The notes: generated from the sequence alone by a model not told the origin. DNA of 64,000 bases from Streptomyces sp. P9-A2 (GCF_036634175.1 NZ_JAZIFX010000001.1:2728001-2792000), one strand, 5' to 3'; positions 35,080 to 44,567 are shown, numbered from the stretch's first letter. Numbers and translations: made by a program.

Positions 35080-35120
35080 TACTTCTCCGATTTCACGAGT
35101 CCACACAGCCCGTGTTGGGC

Positions 35121-35157
35121 TGGTCACTGACAGTGCATAACGTAAGCGACGTTTGCG
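35121..35157 (-). promoter_or_regulatory. upstream element of B2 shared with B1
   Basis: The block 35138-35157 (gene-strand CGCAAACGTCGCTTACGTTA) lies 58 nt before the B2 start, with GGTCACT at 35122-35128 as in B1. Confidence 0.5.
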
Positions 35158-35310
35158 ACTTTGGACAGCCAAAACACCCATGCACGTAAGTTTCTTGTGA
35201 AAATGCACGTCACAGGCCTGTCACACGCGCATCGGGCGGCCCAAGAGCGCGTGTCCGCCCGGCGCCCCGAGCGCCGGGGTTCTTCTCATGGGGCCCGACA
35301 CGGCGCCGCC

Positions 35311-36180
35311 TCACGCGTACCGGTAGATCCGGCCGACGTCCTCCAGCTCGTCCGGTGTCACGTCCCACGGCGGCAGCTTCTCGTGCCGTGCCACGATCCG
35401 GCGGTGCTGCTCGTCGTCGGGGCCCGGCGGTTTCGCGGGGAGGTAGCGGGCCCCGCCGCCGTGCCGGCGCTGCCAGCGGTACCACTGCAGATCGACGAAG
35501 GCGTGGTGCAGCCAGAAGACGGGGTCGTTGACGGAGGCGGCACCGAGCATGGCCCCGCCGACCCAGCGGTGCACCCTGTTGTGGTTGCGCCAGGACGGGC
35601 TGCCCCAGCCGGTGCTCCAGCCCTCCAGCTTGTTGCGGAAACCCCGCGTGACCGTCGAGTCCCAGGGCCCCGCGTCGTAGACGGGATCCTCCAGCGCCTG
35701 CTCCAGGTCGCTCGTGGTGGGCAGCTCGATCGGGTCGCGGCGGCGGCCGAGGTCCCGGGTGAGGAACCCCCCGTCGGTCATGCCCACTTCGATGGTCCAG
35801 TTGCCCTGACCGTACGCGAACGGCCCCGTCATCACCTGCTGGTCGGACCGGCGCCCGTCGCCGCCGAGGAAGTCCGCCGTCCACAGTGCGGAGGTGGTCG
35901 TGCGGTCACGGGTCCAGTCCCAGTACGGAATGGTCACCGCCGAGTCCACCCGGCGCAGGGCGTCCTCCAGGTCGAGCAGGAACCGGCGGTGCCAGGGCAG
36001 GAAGGAGGGCGCCATGTGCGCGGTGCGCAGTCCGCGCTCGCCGTCGGAGGAGTAGTACGCGAGGTGCATCCGCACGAACTCGTCGTACTCGCCCCGCCGT
36101 TTGACCTCCAGCAGCGCCTTGACGAGCCGTAGCCTCTCGGCCGCCGTGAGCGTGCCCGCGTCCTTACGCACGTACGCCAT
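35311..36180 (-). CDS. melC2: tyrosinase
   Basis: The 289-residue dicopper monooxygenase oxidises phenols to quinones, leading to melanin. The CuA site includes HLAYYSS, HMAPSFLPWHRRFLLDLE; the CuB site has NHNRVHRWVGG and DPVFWLHHAFVDLQWYRWQ. There is no signal peptide; Streptomyces tyrosinase is carried out by its MelC1 partner, whose gene overlaps the 5' end by 17 nt. The length fits the family (about 270-290 residues). In this chaplin/polysaccharide setting it may cross-link surface material rather than only make pigment. Confidence 0.95.
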   Translation of the reverse strand: MAYVRKDAGTLTAAERLRLVKALLEVKRRGEYDEFVRMHLAYYSSDGERGLRTAHMAPSFLPWHRRFLLDLEDALRRVDSAVTIPYWDWTRDRTTTSALWTADFLGGDGRRSDQQVMTGPFAYGQGNWTIEVGMTDGGFLTRDLGRRRDPIELPTTSDLEQALEDPVYDAGPWDSTVTRGFRNKLEGWSTGWGSPSWRNHNRVHRWVGGAMLGAASVNDPVFWLHHAFVDLQWYRWQRRHGGGARYLPAKPPGPDDEQHRRIVARHEKLPPWDVTPDELEDVGRIYRYA

Positions 36181-36673
36181 GCCGGCCCTCCCCGTGCGCG
36201 TGTCCCGCACCTCCCGGCTCCGACGCCGCATCGCTCAGCCGCTCGCCGGGGCCGAGCGTGTCGACGGCCGCGCAGGCGGCCTCTAGCGGCGTCCGGTGGG
36301 AGAAGTAGTGGTCGACCGTGCTCAGCCAGCCGCCGTCGGCGCGGCGCATCAGATGCAGGGGGCGGCCGTCCACCGTGACGTGCCACCGGCCGTCCTCGGC
36401 CGCGGTGCGCCCCGGCACCCACACCCCTCGGATGCGGCGGCCGCGGTAGGTCCGCTCGAAGGCGGAGGCGGTGTCGCCCGGGGGGTCCGTTTCCGCGGGC
36501 CCGGGGCGCGGAGACCGGAAGGCGGCGAGCACCGGGGCCAGGACGCCGGCGAGGGCACCGGCCCGCAGGCCTCGTGCCACGTCCCGCCGTGTTCTGCCCG
36601 CCGGTCCGGGCGGCGCCGGGCGCGGCACCGCGTCCTCGGCACCCACGGGTGCTGAGCCAATGGGAACGACCAT
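36164..36673 (-). CDS. melC1: tyrosinase cofactor/chaperone MelC1
   Basis: The 169-residue secretion and copper-delivery partner of tyrosinase. The N-terminus has a twin-arginine-type signal (RTRRDVARGLRAGALAGVLAPVLAAF). The caddie-like core is FERTYRGRRIRGVWVP, VTVDGRPLHLMRRADGGWLSTVDHYFSH and PLEAACAAVD. The MelC1-MelC2 complex is exported together by Tat. AAGGAG lies 7 nt before ATG 36673. The C-terminal GGAGHAHGEGRHG is His-rich and could bind copper; it overlaps the melC2 start. Confidence 0.93.
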   Translation of the reverse strand: MVVPIGSAPVGAEDAVPRPAPPGPAGRTRRDVARGLRAGALAGVLAPVLAAFRSPRPGPAETDPPGDTASAFERTYRGRRIRGVWVPGRTAAEDGRWHVTVDGRPLHLMRRADGGWLSTVDHYFSHRTPLEAACAAVDTLGPGERLSDAASEPGGAGHAHGEGRHGVRA

Positions 36674-36759
36674 GATCCACTCCTTGTCCGAACGGTTGTC
36701 GCTGTTCCAACCGTCGAACCTGCCGCATGGTCACCTCCGCGTGGCGAAGGGGTGAACAC

Positions 36760-36799
36760 ACGAAGTCGGCCCCCGGTCCGGACCGGGGGCCGACTTCGT
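36760..36799. terminator. perfect 40-bp palindrome terminator
   Basis: Positions 36760-36779 are exactly complementary to 36780-36799, located 11 nt after the stop of the minus-strand secreted-protein gene and before melC1. Confidence 0.85.
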
Positions 36800-36809
36800 A
36801 CGGCGCGTC

Positions 36810-37082
36810 TCAGGCGTGCAGCCCCAGATCGCCGTGCACCGGCTTGGCCTGGTTCACCACGTCCGCCGCCTCCTCCGCGGTGCCGAACATCGACGTCCGG
36901 GACTCGGTGGCGCTCGACTCGTCCTGCGGCGACATGAGTTCGAAGGGGACCGCAGCGCGCGTGTTCAGGCCGGTGTCGAGGCCGGTGGACGCCAGGTCGA
37001 TCTCCTGCGCGTACGCGGGCGCGGCCATGCCGGCGGCGATCAGGGACCCGGCAATGACGGCGGCAGCCTTCAGGGACTTCAT
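36810..37082 (-). CDS. small secreted protein of unknown function
   Basis: The 90-residue product has a signal peptide (KSLKAAAVIAGSLIAAGMAAPAYA, cut before QEIDL). The mature part of about 65 residues is acidic, lacks Cys, and ends EEAADVVNQAKPVHGDLGLHA. No family is recognised. ATG 37082 is placed 5 nt after AAAGGA; the ATG directly before it is an alternative. It is transcribed toward melC1 but is separated from it by a strong palindromic terminator, so it is its own unit. Confidence 0.75.
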   Translation of the reverse strand: MKSLKAAAVIAGSLIAAGMAAPAYAQEIDLASTGLDTGLNTRAAVPFELMSPQDESSATESRTSMFGTAEEAADVVNQAKPVHGDLGLHA

Positions 37083-37626
37083 CATGTTCCTTTCTTCGGC
37101 AACGCGGGTCGCCGGAGGGGGCTTTGTGTCGCCGTGCTCAACGATCCTCGGCCGGTGCGGAAACCGGGGAACCACGGATTGGCGAGTCGTCATATGAGAT
37201 CAAACGGGTGGTGGCACCACCGGCGCCGGCGGAACGGTGACCGCGGGCGTCGAGGTTTCCGGTCCGCACGAGCGGCGCGGCAAGCCTTCGACGTCCCCTT
37301 TTCACCCGTACGGCCCTGATCCGCCCGATGAGGTGGCGGGGCGGGACCGCCCGGGTGTCACCCACGGAGGGCCGAATTCACGATTCCAACACACTTGTCG
37401 GCGTTGATTGAGTTTCGGCAAATTTGTCCGGCTGGTGGCTAGAGTTGTGCCGACGCACCCCCAGAAGCGGACGCATCGCACTCGTCGTGCTGCCTGCTCC
37501 ATCCCGGCGGTCCTGCTCGTCGTCGCCGTCCTCGGGCGAGGCTCCGACATCGGCGGCACCGCCGGCCGCGGACGTCGTCTTTACCCATCCGGTCACCGCC
37601 ACCCGTTCCGAAAGGCTCCGACGGTC
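37083..37626. other. divergent gap upstream of the exopolysaccharide operon
   Basis: No gene is seen in this 544 bp. An AT-richer patch at 37378-37446 (with TTGATT and TAGAGT words, but not at standard spacing) probably holds the operon promoter. Confidence 0.45.
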
Positions 37627-38724
37627 ATGCGCCAATCCCTGGGTCAGTTGCTTCGCCCTGCCACGGTGGGTGTCCTCGCTCTTGTCGCGATGTGGGCACC
37701 CTGCGGCTCCCCCGCCGCTGCTCCGGCCGCGCCGCCCGCGCCGGAAGCGAGCAGTCTCGCGTTCGACCAGCGGTATCACGCGCTCCAGCACGGCGGCATC
37801 GTGCGCGCGGCCAACTCCTCCGCCACCTGCCGTACGGCCCAGGCCTCCTCGTGCGCGGACGTGCAGGCGGGCGCGCAGGCGGTGAACGGCGACTTCGACA
37901 TGTTCTACGTCGACGTCGACCGCGACCCGAACACCTACAACTCCTCCCGTTCGGAGGTCCGCCTGCCCTCCGGCTCGCAGGTGACGTACGCGCGCCTGTA
38001 CTGGGGCGGCAACCTGCGCGTGGGCGAACAGAAGCCCGCGGAGGACAACGGGCGGGTCCTGATCGCCGAACCGGGCGGGGACTACAAGGAGCTCCTCGCG
38101 GACACCGTCGTCGGACACGACGTGGCGGACGGCGCGGACGCCTTCCAGGCCTCGGCGGACGTGACCGGGCTGGTGCGGGACAGCGGGCCGGGCCCGTACA
38201 CCGTGGCGCAGGTCAACGTGGCCGCCGGCCGGTCGGCGGCCGGCGCGTGGGGCGGCTGGACCCTGGTGGTGGCGTACGAGAACCCGGCGGAGCCGCTGCG
38301 GCACCTCTCCCTCTGGGACGGCTTCGCGCCGCTGCAGTCCCGCACGGGACCCGAGGTCCGGCTCAGCGGCCTGGACCTCGCCGCGGGCGCGGAGGGCCAG
38401 GTGGGACTGGTCGCGTACAACGGCGACCGCGGCACCACGGGCGACTCGCTCACCGTGACCACCGGCACGCCCGCTTCCACCGCGACGCTCTCCGACTCCG
38501 CCAACCCCGCCGGCGACGTCCTCAACTCCACCATCAGCGGGCCCGCCGGGGCGGCCCCGGCGCGGGTGCCGGCGTACGCCAACACCCTCGGCTACGACTC
38601 CGACGTGTTCACCCTCGGACGCGGTCTGCTGCACGCCGACGACCGGATGAGCCTCCGGCTCTCGTCCCAGCGGGACGCGGCCTGGGCCGGCGTGCTCTTC
38701 ACTGCCCTCGACGCCCGGCGATGA
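37627..38724 (+). CDS. secreted beta-rich protein, DUF3344-like
   Basis: The 365-residue secreted protein has a signal peptide (TVGVLALVAMWAPCGSPAAA; the Cys at about 26 is not in a clean lipobox). The mature domain has VTYARLYWGGNL, VNVAAGRSAAGAWGGWTLVVAYEN and LSLWDGFAPL, the pattern of DUF3344-type extracellular beta domains, which often sit in cell-surface proteins. It is first in the polysaccharide operon and overlaps the next gene by ATGA, so it is likely co-produced with the polymer and may organise it outside the cell. ATG 37627 has only AAAGG at 12 nt; an upstream start is possible. Confidence 0.78.
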   Translation: MRQSLGQLLRPATVGVLALVAMWAPCGSPAAAPAAPPAPEASSLAFDQRYHALQHGGIVRAANSSATCRTAQASSCADVQAGAQAVNGDFDMFYVDVDRDPNTYNSSRSEVRLPSGSQVTYARLYWGGNLRVGEQKPAEDNGRVLIAEPGGDYKELLADTVVGHDVADGADAFQASADVTGLVRDSGPGPYTVAQVNVAAGRSAAGAWGGWTLVVAYENPAEPLRHLSLWDGFAPLQSRTGPEVRLSGLDLAAGAEGQVGLVAYNGDRGTTGDSLTVTTGTPASTATLSDSANPAGDVLNSTISGPAGAAPARVPAYANTLGYDSDVFTLGRGLLHADDRMSLRLSSQRDAAWAGVLFTALDARR

Positions 38725-40067
38725 ACACGCCGCTCCCCGTCCCGAGCTCCGTCACGAACGAGGAATCCGGACGCACGGACCTGCCCCCCTCCGACCGCCG
38801 GCCACGGGTACTGCACCTCACCCAGCCGGTGGAAGGCGGGGTCGCGCGCGTGGTGACGGACCTGGTCCGTACGCAGGTCGCGGACGGCCTGGACGTCACC
38901 GCGGTCTGCCCCGACAGCGCACTCGCCCTCCACCTGGGGACGCTCGGCGCGCAGGTACGGAGCTGGCGGTCGACGCGGTCGCCCGGCCCGTCGCTCGTGC
39001 GGGAGGTACGGCACCTCACGCGGGTGATCGACGAGGTGCGCCCCGACCTGGTGCACGCGCACAGCGCGAAGGCCGGGCTCGCCGGGCGGCTCGCGGTGCG
39101 CGGGCGGATTCCGACGGTCTTCCAGCCGCACGCCTGGTCGTTCGAGGCGGTGGGCGGGGTCACCGCGACGCTCGCGCTCGGATGGGAGCGATGGGGGGCG
39201 CGCTGGGCCACGCGGGTGGTGTGCGTGAGCGAGGCGGAACGGGCGACCGGCATGCACGCCGGGATTTCCGGACGGTGGACCGTCGTCCCCAACGGCATCG
39301 ACCCCGAACGCTTCTGCCCGGCCGGCACCGCCACCGCGCGGGCCGGGCTCGCCCTGCTCGCCGCCCTCCACCCCGCGGCGCCGCTCGTGGTCTGTGTGGG
39401 GCGGCTCTGCCGGCAGAAGGGGCAGGACGTCCTGCTGCGGGCGTGGGACGCCGTCGTGCAGCGGGTGCCCGCCGCGCACCTCGTCCTGGTGGGCGACGGG
39501 CCGGACCACGACCGGCTGCGCGCCCGGGCCCCGGAGTCCGTGCTGTTCGCGGGAGCCGTCCCCGACGCCTCGCTCTGGTACCAGGCCGCCGATCTCGTCG
39601 TCCTGCCGTCCCGTTGGGAGGGCATGGCCCTCGCCCCGCTGGAGGCGATGGCCTGCGGACGTCCCGTGGTGGTCACCGACGTCGACGGCGCTCGCGAGAG
39701 CCTGCCGCCGTCCTTCGCCTCCCGTTGTCTGGTACCGCCGGAGAACCCGAGGGCTCTGGCCGAGGCCCTGTCCGGGCTGCTGCTCGACCCGCCGCTGTGT
39801 GAGTCGCTCGGCGACCTGGGCCGTCGGCACGTGCTGTCCGTCCACGACGTACGGCACACCGCCGAACAGGTCGCCGACGTCTACCGCGACCTGCTCGGCA
39901 CCTGGCCCTCCAGAGGGAGGGCGTGTCCGTCCCGGGCCGTCGAGCGTGACGAGGCCCGCGGCGCCGAGCAGGGGCAGCCGCTCGACGCGGGCTGCCGTGC
40001 CGAGGCGGCCGACCGGACCGCGCAGCGCGTCGATCCCACCAAGTACAGGGAGACCATCCACTCGTGA
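38721..40067 (+). CDS. GT4-type glycosyltransferase
   Basis: The 448-residue GT-B glycosyltransferase. The N-terminal acceptor domain starts PRVLHLTQPVEGGVARVV; VVPNGID and LVCVGRLCRQKGQDVLL begin the donor-binding half; the retaining EX7E motif lies in SRWEGMALAPLEAMACGRPVV. It adds a sugar to a lipid-linked repeat unit in the cytoplasm. The C-terminal 50 residues are a charged extension. It is translationally coupled to both neighbours (ATGA upstream, GTGA overlap downstream). Confidence 0.9.
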   Translation: MNTPLPVPSSVTNEESGRTDLPPSDRRPRVLHLTQPVEGGVARVVTDLVRTQVADGLDVTAVCPDSALALHLGTLGAQVRSWRSTRSPGPSLVREVRHLTRVIDEVRPDLVHAHSAKAGLAGRLAVRGRIPTVFQPHAWSFEAVGGVTATLALGWERWGARWATRVVCVSEAERATGMHAGISGRWTVVPNGIDPERFCPAGTATARAGLALLAALHPAAPLVVCVGRLCRQKGQDVLLRAWDAVVQRVPAAHLVLVGDGPDHDRLRARAPESVLFAGAVPDASLWYQAADLVVLPSRWEGMALAPLEAMACGRPVVVTDVDGARESLPPSFASRCLVPPENPRALAEALSGLLLDPPLCESLGDLGRRHVLSVHDVRHTAEQVADVYRDLLGTWPSRGRACPSRAVERDEARGAEQGQPLDAGCRAEAADRTAQRVDPTKYRETIHS

Positions 40068-41491
40068 CCGCCGAACGCACCATGACCTCCCCCGGCGTGC
40101 CGCCGGGGGACCACGGTTCCTCGTCCGTCTCCGTCATGCCGCCGCGCGACACCGCCGGCGGTCTGCGGCTGTCCGGCCCGCGTCCTTCGGCGCGGCCGCC
40201 TTCGCCCGTACCGCTGTTTCTCACGGACGCCGCCGCGGCCCTGCTGGGTGTGCTGGCGCTGTCCGGCACCCAGCGGCACTCCCTGCTCGTCGCCCTGTTG
40301 ACCGCCGCGTCGCTGCTGCTGCGCCCTCGCGGCGGCCGGTCGCCGGGGCCGGGGCTGCTGGAGGAACTGCCCGCCGTGTGCGGGCGGGTCGCGGTGGCCT
40401 GGCTGGCGTCCGCGGCGCTCTGGGCGGCGTACCGGCCGGAGCACGCGTTGTCCGCCGGCACCGTGCTGACGGGCCTCGTCCTGCAGTCGGCGGCCGGCTG
40501 TGCGCTGCGCGCGGCCGTGCGCGGGCGGCGGCGCGCCGCGCTGCGGCGCCATCCGCACGCGGCGCTCGTCATCGGCCCGGCGGCGACCGCGCAGCGCGTG
40601 GCCGCCGCCCTGCTGCGCCACCCGCGGTGCGGTGTGCGGCCGGTGGGGGTCGTCGCCGAGCAGCCGGACGGCGTCCAGGGCCTGCCGGTGCTGCGCACCG
40701 GTGCGGAGGTCGAGCGGGCGGTCATCCAGAACGGGGTGCGGGCCGTGCTGGCCGTTCATCCCTCCGTACGCGCCGGACAGGGCCCGCTCCTGCGCGCGCT
40801 GGCCGAGGCCGGCTGCGTGATCTGGGAGGTCGACGCCGATTCCCCGTCGTACCCGGCGAAGGAACGACTGGCCGGTTTCCCGTGCCGTCTCCTGGACCTG
40901 TCACCGGCGCGCCGCGGCAGCGCGGGCAAGCGCATGCTCGACATCCTCGTGTCGGGGGCGCTGCTGCTGCTGGCCGGTCCGCTGCTGCTGGTGTGCGCGC
41001 TGACGCTGCGGATCGTCGACGGGCCGGGCGTGGTGTTCCGACAGGAGCGCATCGGCAGGGGCGGAGAGCCGTTCACACTGCTGAAATTCCGTACGCACCG
41101 GCCGGTCGACGCGCACGAGTCGGCGACCCGGTGGAGCGTGGCCGACGAGAACGAGATGCGCCGGTTCTGCCGCATGCTGCGGCGCACCTCGCTCGACGAA
41201 CTGCTCCAGTTGTGGAACGTGCTCCGCGGCGACATGAGCCTGGTCGGGCCGCGCCCCGAACGCCCTTATTTCGTCTCCCAGTTCAGCCGGACCCACCCGG
41301 GTTACGCGGCCCGGCACCGGATGCGGGCCGGCATCACCGGCCTCGCCCAGGTCCACGGCCTGCGCGGCGACACCTCGATCGAGGACCGCTGCCGGTTCGA
41401 CAACGTCTACATCGACGACTGGTCGCTGTGGCAGGACATCTGCATCCTGCTGCGCACCGCGGTCACGCTGGTCCGTCCGACGGGGAGCTGA
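40064..41491 (+). CDS. polyprenyl phosphate glycosyl-1-phosphate transferase (initiating enzyme)
   Basis: The 475-residue WcaJ/CpsE-type phosphoglycosyltransferase attaches the first sugar-phosphate to undecaprenyl phosphate. Four predicted N-terminal TM segments (about 45-150) precede a nucleotide-binding-like domain (ALVIGPAATAQRVAAALL). The catalytic domain begins GKRMLDILVSGALLLLAGPLLL and contains FRQERIGRGGEPFTLLKFRT, the LRRTSLDELLQLWNVLRGDMSLVGPRPERP signature and RAGITGLAQVHG. It starts at GTG 40064 overlapping the previous stop. Confidence 0.94.
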   Translation: MTAERTMTSPGVPPGDHGSSSVSVMPPRDTAGGLRLSGPRPSARPPSPVPLFLTDAAAALLGVLALSGTQRHSLLVALLTAASLLLRPRGGRSPGPGLLEELPAVCGRVAVAWLASAALWAAYRPEHALSAGTVLTGLVLQSAAGCALRAAVRGRRRAALRRHPHAALVIGPAATAQRVAAALLRHPRCGVRPVGVVAEQPDGVQGLPVLRTGAEVERAVIQNGVRAVLAVHPSVRAGQGPLLRALAEAGCVIWEVDADSPSYPAKERLAGFPCRLLDLSPARRGSAGKRMLDILVSGALLLLAGPLLLVCALTLRIVDGPGVVFRQERIGRGGEPFTLLKFRTHRPVDAHESATRWSVADENEMRRFCRMLRRTSLDELLQLWNVLRGDMSLVGPRPERPYFVSQFSRTHPGYAARHRMRAGITGLAQVHGLRGDTSIEDRCRFDNVYIDDWSLWQDICILLRTAVTLVRPTGS

Positions 41492-41496
41492 CCGAC

Positions 41497-42876
41497 GTGA
41501 GTCTCGCTCCCGCACCGCTCCTACGCCGGGCCGCCCACCTGGTGCCGGTGCTGCCCCTGGTGGCGTTGCCCGCCCTGCTGGCCCTGCCGCTGACGTACGA
41601 CGGAGCGGGGCCCGCGGACGTGGTCTCCGGGCTGGTGGTGGTGTACTGCGTGATCCGCCTGCTGCGCGAGCGGCGGCGTCCGCTGTCGCCCGCCGCGGCC
41701 GTGGTGCTGGGCCTGCCGGTCGTGGGGCTCGCGCTCGCCGCGATGGGGGCGTCCTCGCCGGAGGCCGGGTTCACCGGCCTGGGCCGCTATCTGCAGGTCT
41801 TCGTGCTCGTCCCGGCGGCCGTGCTCATCCTGGTCCGTGACCGCACCGACTTCCGGGTGCTGGCCTGGTCGTTCGTGGGACTCGCGCTATGGCAGGGAGC
41901 CGTCGGCGTGCATCAGTACGTCACCGGGACCGGCGCCTCCTACCAGGGCGAGGGCGTCCGGGCGGTCGGCACCTTCGGCGCCCATGACGTGATGGGCATG
42001 GCGACGGCGGTCTCCCTCGGCCTGGTGTGCGCGGTCGGGATCGCGCTGGGCCGGACGGTCGTGTGGCAGCGGGTGACGGCCACCGGATGCGCTGCGGCCC
42101 TGCTGCTGCCGCTCGCCCTCTCCTTCAGCCGGGGTGCCTGGATCGCGACCGCCCTGACGTGCGCCGTGCAGTTGGCCCTGACCGGGCCGCGGCGCGCGCT
42201 GAAGGTGGCCCTGGCCGTGGCCGCCGCAGGCGTGGTCCTGACCGGCGGGTTCGGCATCGGGACGGCCCAGTTGCAGGAGCGGATCGACAGCATCGCGCAG
42301 GTCGGCGACACCCCCGACCAGTCGGTCGTGGACCGGTACGCCCTGTGGGCGTCCGCCGGCGGCATGTGGCGCGAGCAGCCGCTGACGGGCGTGGGTCTGA
42401 AGGGCTTCCCCGAGTACCGCGACGGGCACGCCACCCTGGCGCTGTCCTCGGGCAGTGACATCGGGGGCGCGGGGACGGAGTACCGGAAGCAGGCGCTGCT
42501 CTCGCCGCACAGCATGTACCTGCTGGTGCTGAGCGAGCAGGGCCTGATCGGGCTGCTCGCACTCACCGGCGGCTGGCTGGCGCTGCTGGTGGGCGGGGGA
42601 CGGAGGCTGCTGCGCGTCCGCAGCCGCGAGCCAGGACCCGGCGACGGACCGGGACCCGGCCGCGGACCGGAACTCGACTGTGGGCTCGTCGCCTGCGGGC
42701 TGCTGCTCTGGCTGCTGACCGACTTCGTGTACGGCGACATCGGCGGCCCCTCGACGATGCTGACCGCCCTGAGCCTGGGGCTCGCGGCGTGGTGGGCGCT
42801 GGCCGGCGGCGAGCGGGTGGACGCCGTGCCGCGGGGCGCGGTACCGGAGCGTGTCGAGGGAGCCGCGGCGCGATGA
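41497..42876 (+). CDS. O-antigen ligase/Wzy-type polysaccharide polymerase
   Basis: The 459-residue integral membrane protein has about eleven predicted TM segments. The Wzy_C region has ALSFSRGAWIATAL and the large loop PLTGVGLKGFPEYRDGHA followed by LLSPHSMYLLVLSEQGLIGLLAL, the typical H-N/S motif. It should join repeat units outside the membrane. GTG 41497 lies 5 nt after the initiating-enzyme stop; its stop overlaps the flippase start (ATGA). Confidence 0.88.
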   Translation: MSLAPAPLLRRAAHLVPVLPLVALPALLALPLTYDGAGPADVVSGLVVVYCVIRLLRERRRPLSPAAAVVLGLPVVGLALAAMGASSPEAGFTGLGRYLQVFVLVPAAVLILVRDRTDFRVLAWSFVGLALWQGAVGVHQYVTGTGASYQGEGVRAVGTFGAHDVMGMATAVSLGLVCAVGIALGRTVVWQRVTATGCAAALLLPLALSFSRGAWIATALTCAVQLALTGPRRALKVALAVAAAGVVLTGGFGIGTAQLQERIDSIAQVGDTPDQSVVDRYALWASAGGMWREQPLTGVGLKGFPEYRDGHATLALSSGSDIGGAGTEYRKQALLSPHSMYLLVLSEQGLIGLLALTGGWLALLVGGGRRLLRVRSREPGPGDGPGPGRGPELDCGLVACGLLLWLLTDFVYGDIGGPSTMLTALSLGLAAWWALAGGERVDAVPRGAVPERVEGAAAR

Positions 42877-44567
42877 CGGTGGTGCCCTCGCAGAGCCCCG
42901 CCCCCGACACCGACGGGGCGGCGACCGTGCCCGCGGCCCGTGCCGCCACGCCCGCCCGGCACGGCACCGACCCGGCCTCGGCCTCGGCTTCCCGGAAGTT
43001 CCTCGCCCGGGCCGCGCTCGTCACGGCGTCGCTGTCCATCGCCGGCTCCCTGCTCGGCCTGGTGCGCGACCAGTCACTGGCACGGCTGTTCGGTGCCGGC
43101 AGCGACACGGACGCCTTCCTGATCGCGTGGACCGTGCCGGAGATCGCCGCCACGCTGCTGATCGAGGACGGGCTGGCGATCGCGCTGATCCCGGCGTTCA
43201 GCATGGCGCTGGCCCGACGTGCCCGGGGCGAACCGGGCGACCCGGTCCGCGCCCTGGTCGCCGCCACGCTGCCCCGGTTGTGCCTCGCCTTCGCCGCGAC
43301 GGCCGCCCTGGTCGCCGCTGTGGCCCCTTTCCTGGTCCAGGTCCTCGCACCGGGACTGCCCGACCCCCGGCTGGCCGTCGACTGCACCCGGCTCACGGCG
43401 ATCAGCCTGCTGGCCTTCGGGATCGCCGGTTACTGCAGCGCCGCTCTGCGGGCCCACCGCCGCTTCGCCGCGCCCGGGGCGATCTACGTCGCGTACAACA
43501 CCGGGATCATCGCCGCGATGTTCCTGCTCGGCCGCACGTGGGGCGTGCGTGCCGCGGCGGTCGGGGTGGCGGTGGGCGGCTGCCTGATGGTGCTGGTGCA
43601 ACTGCCGTCGCTGTGGCGGCAGCTGGCATCCCGCGCACCGGCCGTCGAGGGGGCGGTGGGCGACGCGCAGGAGCGGCCGGTACGGCTCGCCCTGATCGCT
43701 GCCGTACTCCTCTTCTCGCTGTGCCGCCAGTCGCAGGTCCTCGTCGAACGCTTCCTCGCCTCATCCCTGCCCTCCGGGGCCATCTCGCACCTGAACTACG
43801 CGCAGAAGGTCGCCCAGATTCCGATGACACTGTCGCTGATGGTGTGCACCGTCACCTTCCCCGTGGTGGCGCGGGCGCTGGCGGACGGGGACACCGAACG
43901 CGCGCGCGACCGCGTGGAGCGGGATCTGGTGCTGTCCTCCTGTGTGGTGTTGACCGGCATGGGCGCGGTGATCGCCTGCGCCCCGCAGATGATCGAACTG
44001 CTCTTCCAGCGCGGCGCGTTCACCGCGAGTGACACCGGGGCGACCTCGGCCGTCATGCGCGTGTACGCCCTCGGGCTGCTGGGACAGACCCTGGTGGGGG
44101 TGCTGGTCCGCTCGTACTTCTCGGCGGGCCGGCCCAGCTGGTATCCCCTCGCGGTGATGGTCGCGGGCATCACCGCCACGTCGGTGATCGGTGCCGTCGC
44201 CGTGCGTCCCTGGGGGGTGGCGGGGATCGCCGCCGCCAACGCGTTCGGCATCACCGTCACGGCCGTCCTGCTGCTGACCGGTCTGCGGGCGTCCCGGCGC
44301 GGCAGTCCCCACGGTGTCTCCCTCCGGGTCCGGCCGGTCCTGGCCGAACTGAGCAGGCCGGTGCTCGCCGCGGTCGTCGCCACCGCCGTCGGGGCATTCG
44401 CCGCGAGCCGGTTCGCGTCCCCCGTGGCGGGTCTCGCGGCCGGCGTTCTGAGCGTGGCCGGCGTCTTCGCCGCGCTTTCCCTGGCCCTGGGCGTCCAGGG
44501 CTCCGTATCCGCAGTGCGCTCCGTGCGCACCGTCACCCGAAGGCTCATCCATGGCCGCTCCCATTGA
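42873..44567 (+). CDS. MurJ/MviN-type lipid-linked oligosaccharide flippase (Wzx role)
   Basis: The 564-residue MOP-superfamily transporter has about fourteen TM segments: RAALVTASLSIAGSLLGLVRDQSLARLFGAG is the conserved MurJ/MviN start, then LIEDGLAIALIPAFSMAL and LNYAQKVAQIPMTLSLMVCTVTFPVVAR. It lies in the operon where a repeat-unit flippase is needed, so it is more likely a dedicated exopolysaccharide flippase than the essential MurJ. An N-terminal disordered Ala/Thr/Pro tail precedes TM1. Confidence 0.88.
   Translation: MTVVPSQSPAPDTDGAATVPAARAATPARHGTDPASASASRKFLARAALVTASLSIAGSLLGLVRDQSLARLFGAGSDTDAFLIAWTVPEIAATLLIEDGLAIALIPAFSMALARRARGEPGDPVRALVAATLPRLCLAFAATAALVAAVAPFLVQVLAPGLPDPRLAVDCTRLTAISLLAFGIAGYCSAALRAHRRFAAPGAIYVAYNTGIIAAMFLLGRTWGVRAAAVGVAVGGCLMVLVQLPSLWRQLASRAPAVEGAVGDAQERPVRLALIAAVLLFSLCRQSQVLVERFLASSLPSGAISHLNYAQKVAQIPMTLSLMVCTVTFPVVARALADGDTERARDRVERDLVLSSCVVLTGMGAVIACAPQMIELLFQRGAFTASDTGATSAVMRVYALGLLGQTLVGVLVRSYFSAGRPSWYPLAVMVAGITATSVIGAVAVRPWGVAGIAAANAFGITVTAVLLLTGLRASRRGSPHGVSLRVRPVLAELSRPVLAAVVATAVGAFAASRFASPVAGLAAGVLSVAGVFAALSLALGVQGSVSAVRSVRTVTRRLIHGRSH

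Noticed and set aside
37378..37446. BldN-type promoter for the polysaccharide operon
   Set aside because: A CGTTGA word is present, but no matching -35 was found at the expected spacing.
42873..44567. Essential cell-wall MurJ
   Set aside because: The context is an exopolysaccharide operon lacking a flippase otherwise; the gene is more likely the dedicated repeat-unit flippase.
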